Assembly (NCBI GenBank): GCA_050950425.1
Contig: JBMNHO010000002.1
Location: 682,001-746,000 of the forward strand
Length of the DNA: 64,000 bases
Origin: RGIG529 sp050950425
GTDB taxonomy: Bacteria > Bacillota > Clostridia > Oscillospirales > Oscillospiraceae
Direction: 5' to 3'
Position 1 is the first letter of the stretch, and every line of letters starts with the position of its first letter. This document shows positions 63,150-64,000 of this stretch, in pieces. The notes under the pieces are model-generated. The model was not told where the DNA came from. It saw only the letters and a program-made list of their open reading frames with translations, and searched no databases. A program made the translations under genes and the position numbers.

Positions 63150-63176
63150 GAGAGCCTGCGCGCAGGCTCTCTTTTG
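63150..63176 (+). terminator. Second terminator-like hairpin
   Basis: GAGAGCCTGCG/CGCAGGCTCTC palindrome followed by TTTTG. The rest of 63177-63604 holds no recognisable gene. Confidence 0.6.
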
Positions 63177-63604
63177 TTCTGCCCTCGCATCGGCGTTGTC
63201 GACGCGGATACCGAAAGGCTTTGCGCCGTTGCCGTGCGTCCGGTCTTTGTCGTCGCATTGGCCGACGCGACCTTCAGACGCCCCGATTGATCTTCTTAAA
63301 AAGGATTCCCAAATAACCTTCGAAGAGCAACGTTGAACAGACGGCTTCTCGGGGGTTTTTTTGCGTTTTGATAGAAAAATTCGCTCTTTTGTGTTATACT
63401 TAAAAAATAAAACCTGTTGTGCCATACCGTGAAAAAAACAACTTCCTCCTGCGTTTGCAGCCGGCATGGCAGAACAGGCAGCCCGCAAAACAAAAAATAA
63501 AGCTGGCGTGTCTAGCACCGGGGATAAACGTGAATTTGCATCCATATCAACGTGATCAGCCCTGAAAAAAGCAGAAAAACATCATTAGAAAGGCGGGAAT
63601 CTCC

Positions 63605-64000
63605 ATGGGAAAAATCTTGTCTCTGGCCTGTGCGCTTTGCCTGCTGCTGTGCGCCTGCAGTGTTCATCCTCCCTCCGGCTCAGATCAGGAGGAACCTTCC
63701 CCGTCCAGTGAACCGACGCAGGGGAGCGAAGCGCCCTCCCTCCAACCGACGGAAACGGCTCTCCCTCCAGACCTCAGCGACACCGAGGCCTTGGCGATGG
63801 CCTACCTATACCCCATTGCCTATTCCAATGCCACCCAAACAGACTGGAGCGACCCCACCGACCTGGAACCGTGGCAGTTTGCCGCCATGTATGCCTTTGC
63901 CGAGGTCTGGAGCGCTGATATTCCCGAAAGCGAATATGTGTATGAGGAGGGGCGGCCCTGCTACTATGAAAATCAGGATGTGGTGGAGGGTTACATCAGA
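63605..64000 (+). CDS. Lipoprotein, partial (runs off right edge)
   Basis: 132 codons open to the edge. Signal peptide with lipobox LLCAC (Cys near 18), then a Ser/Pro/Glu-rich linker (20-55) and a folded start with DLSDTEALAMAYLYPIAYSNATQ. AGGCGGG upstream of the ATG. Family not recognised. Confidence 0.8.
   Translation, partial: MGKILSLACALCLLLCACSVHPPSGSDQEEPSPSSEPTQGSEAPSLQPTETALPPDLSDTEALAMAYLYPIAYSNATQTDWSDPTDLEPWQFAAMYAFAEVWSADIPESEYVYEEGRPCYYENQDVVEGYIR

Overview
The window is 64 kb of a GC-rich, endospore-forming Firmicute, most likely a gut-type Clostridia of the Oscillospiraceae/Ruminococcaceae group. The support is a Gram-positive division and cell-wall (dcw) cluster with a PASTA-bearing SpoVD-like PBP, a DNPR-type (meso-DAP) MurE, a YlbJ-like sporulation membrane protein, a SpoIIQ-like M23 protein, an ECF folate transporter under a THF-type riboswitch, and strong GGAGG ribosome binding sites with frequent GTG/TTG starts. 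No phage, insertion sequence or CRISPR array was seen.

Left part (1-12.5 kb, mostly minus strand): partial transketolase, an Sfp-type phosphopantetheinyl transferase, GlmM, malic enzyme, a DUF3006/secreted metallo-beta-lactamase pair, rubredoxin, a decayed rubrerythrin, a PerR-like Fur regulator, an M23 protein, and a MarR regulator followed by a heterodimeric ABC exporter.

Centre-left (12.8-26.3 kb, plus strand) is the most interesting region. It is a compact operon for a nonribosomal peptide: a 2,558-residue NRPS with order C-A-T-C-A-T-R, a 7TM-type histidine kinase, a REC/GAF-like/HD-GYP response regulator, a fatty-acid AMP ligase, a stand-alone acyl carrier protein and its own phosphopantetheinyl transferase. 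The likely product is an N-acylated dipeptide released reductively as an aldehyde. This is close in design to the gut-Clostridia peptide-aldehyde/pyrazinone clusters (ruminopeptin type), but here a signalling pair is built into the operon. The MarR/ABC-exporter operon is divergent from it, with a perfect palindromic operator between them.

Middle (26.6-46.6 kb): a DUF4190 protein, an atypical Lgt, a DUF2156/GNAT pair, FolT with its riboswitch, a purine-salvage operon (xpt, BMP-type lipoprotein, ABC transporter), prfB without the usual frameshift, a class II aldolase, an HD protein, tRNA-Gly with a consensus promoter, pyruvate carboxylase, RecG and a C_GCAxxG_C_C protein.

Right part (46.6-64 kb): CorA, then the dcw cluster on the minus strand (mraZ-rsmH-ftsL-spoVD-murE-mraY-ftsW-murG-murA-ftsQ-ftsZ in transcription order) with MraZ-box repeats at its promoter and no murF or murD. 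After it come YlbJ, a small Cys-rich protein, two tRNA-Ser genes and the start of a lipoprotein gene. All assignments were made by reading the sequence; no database search was run.
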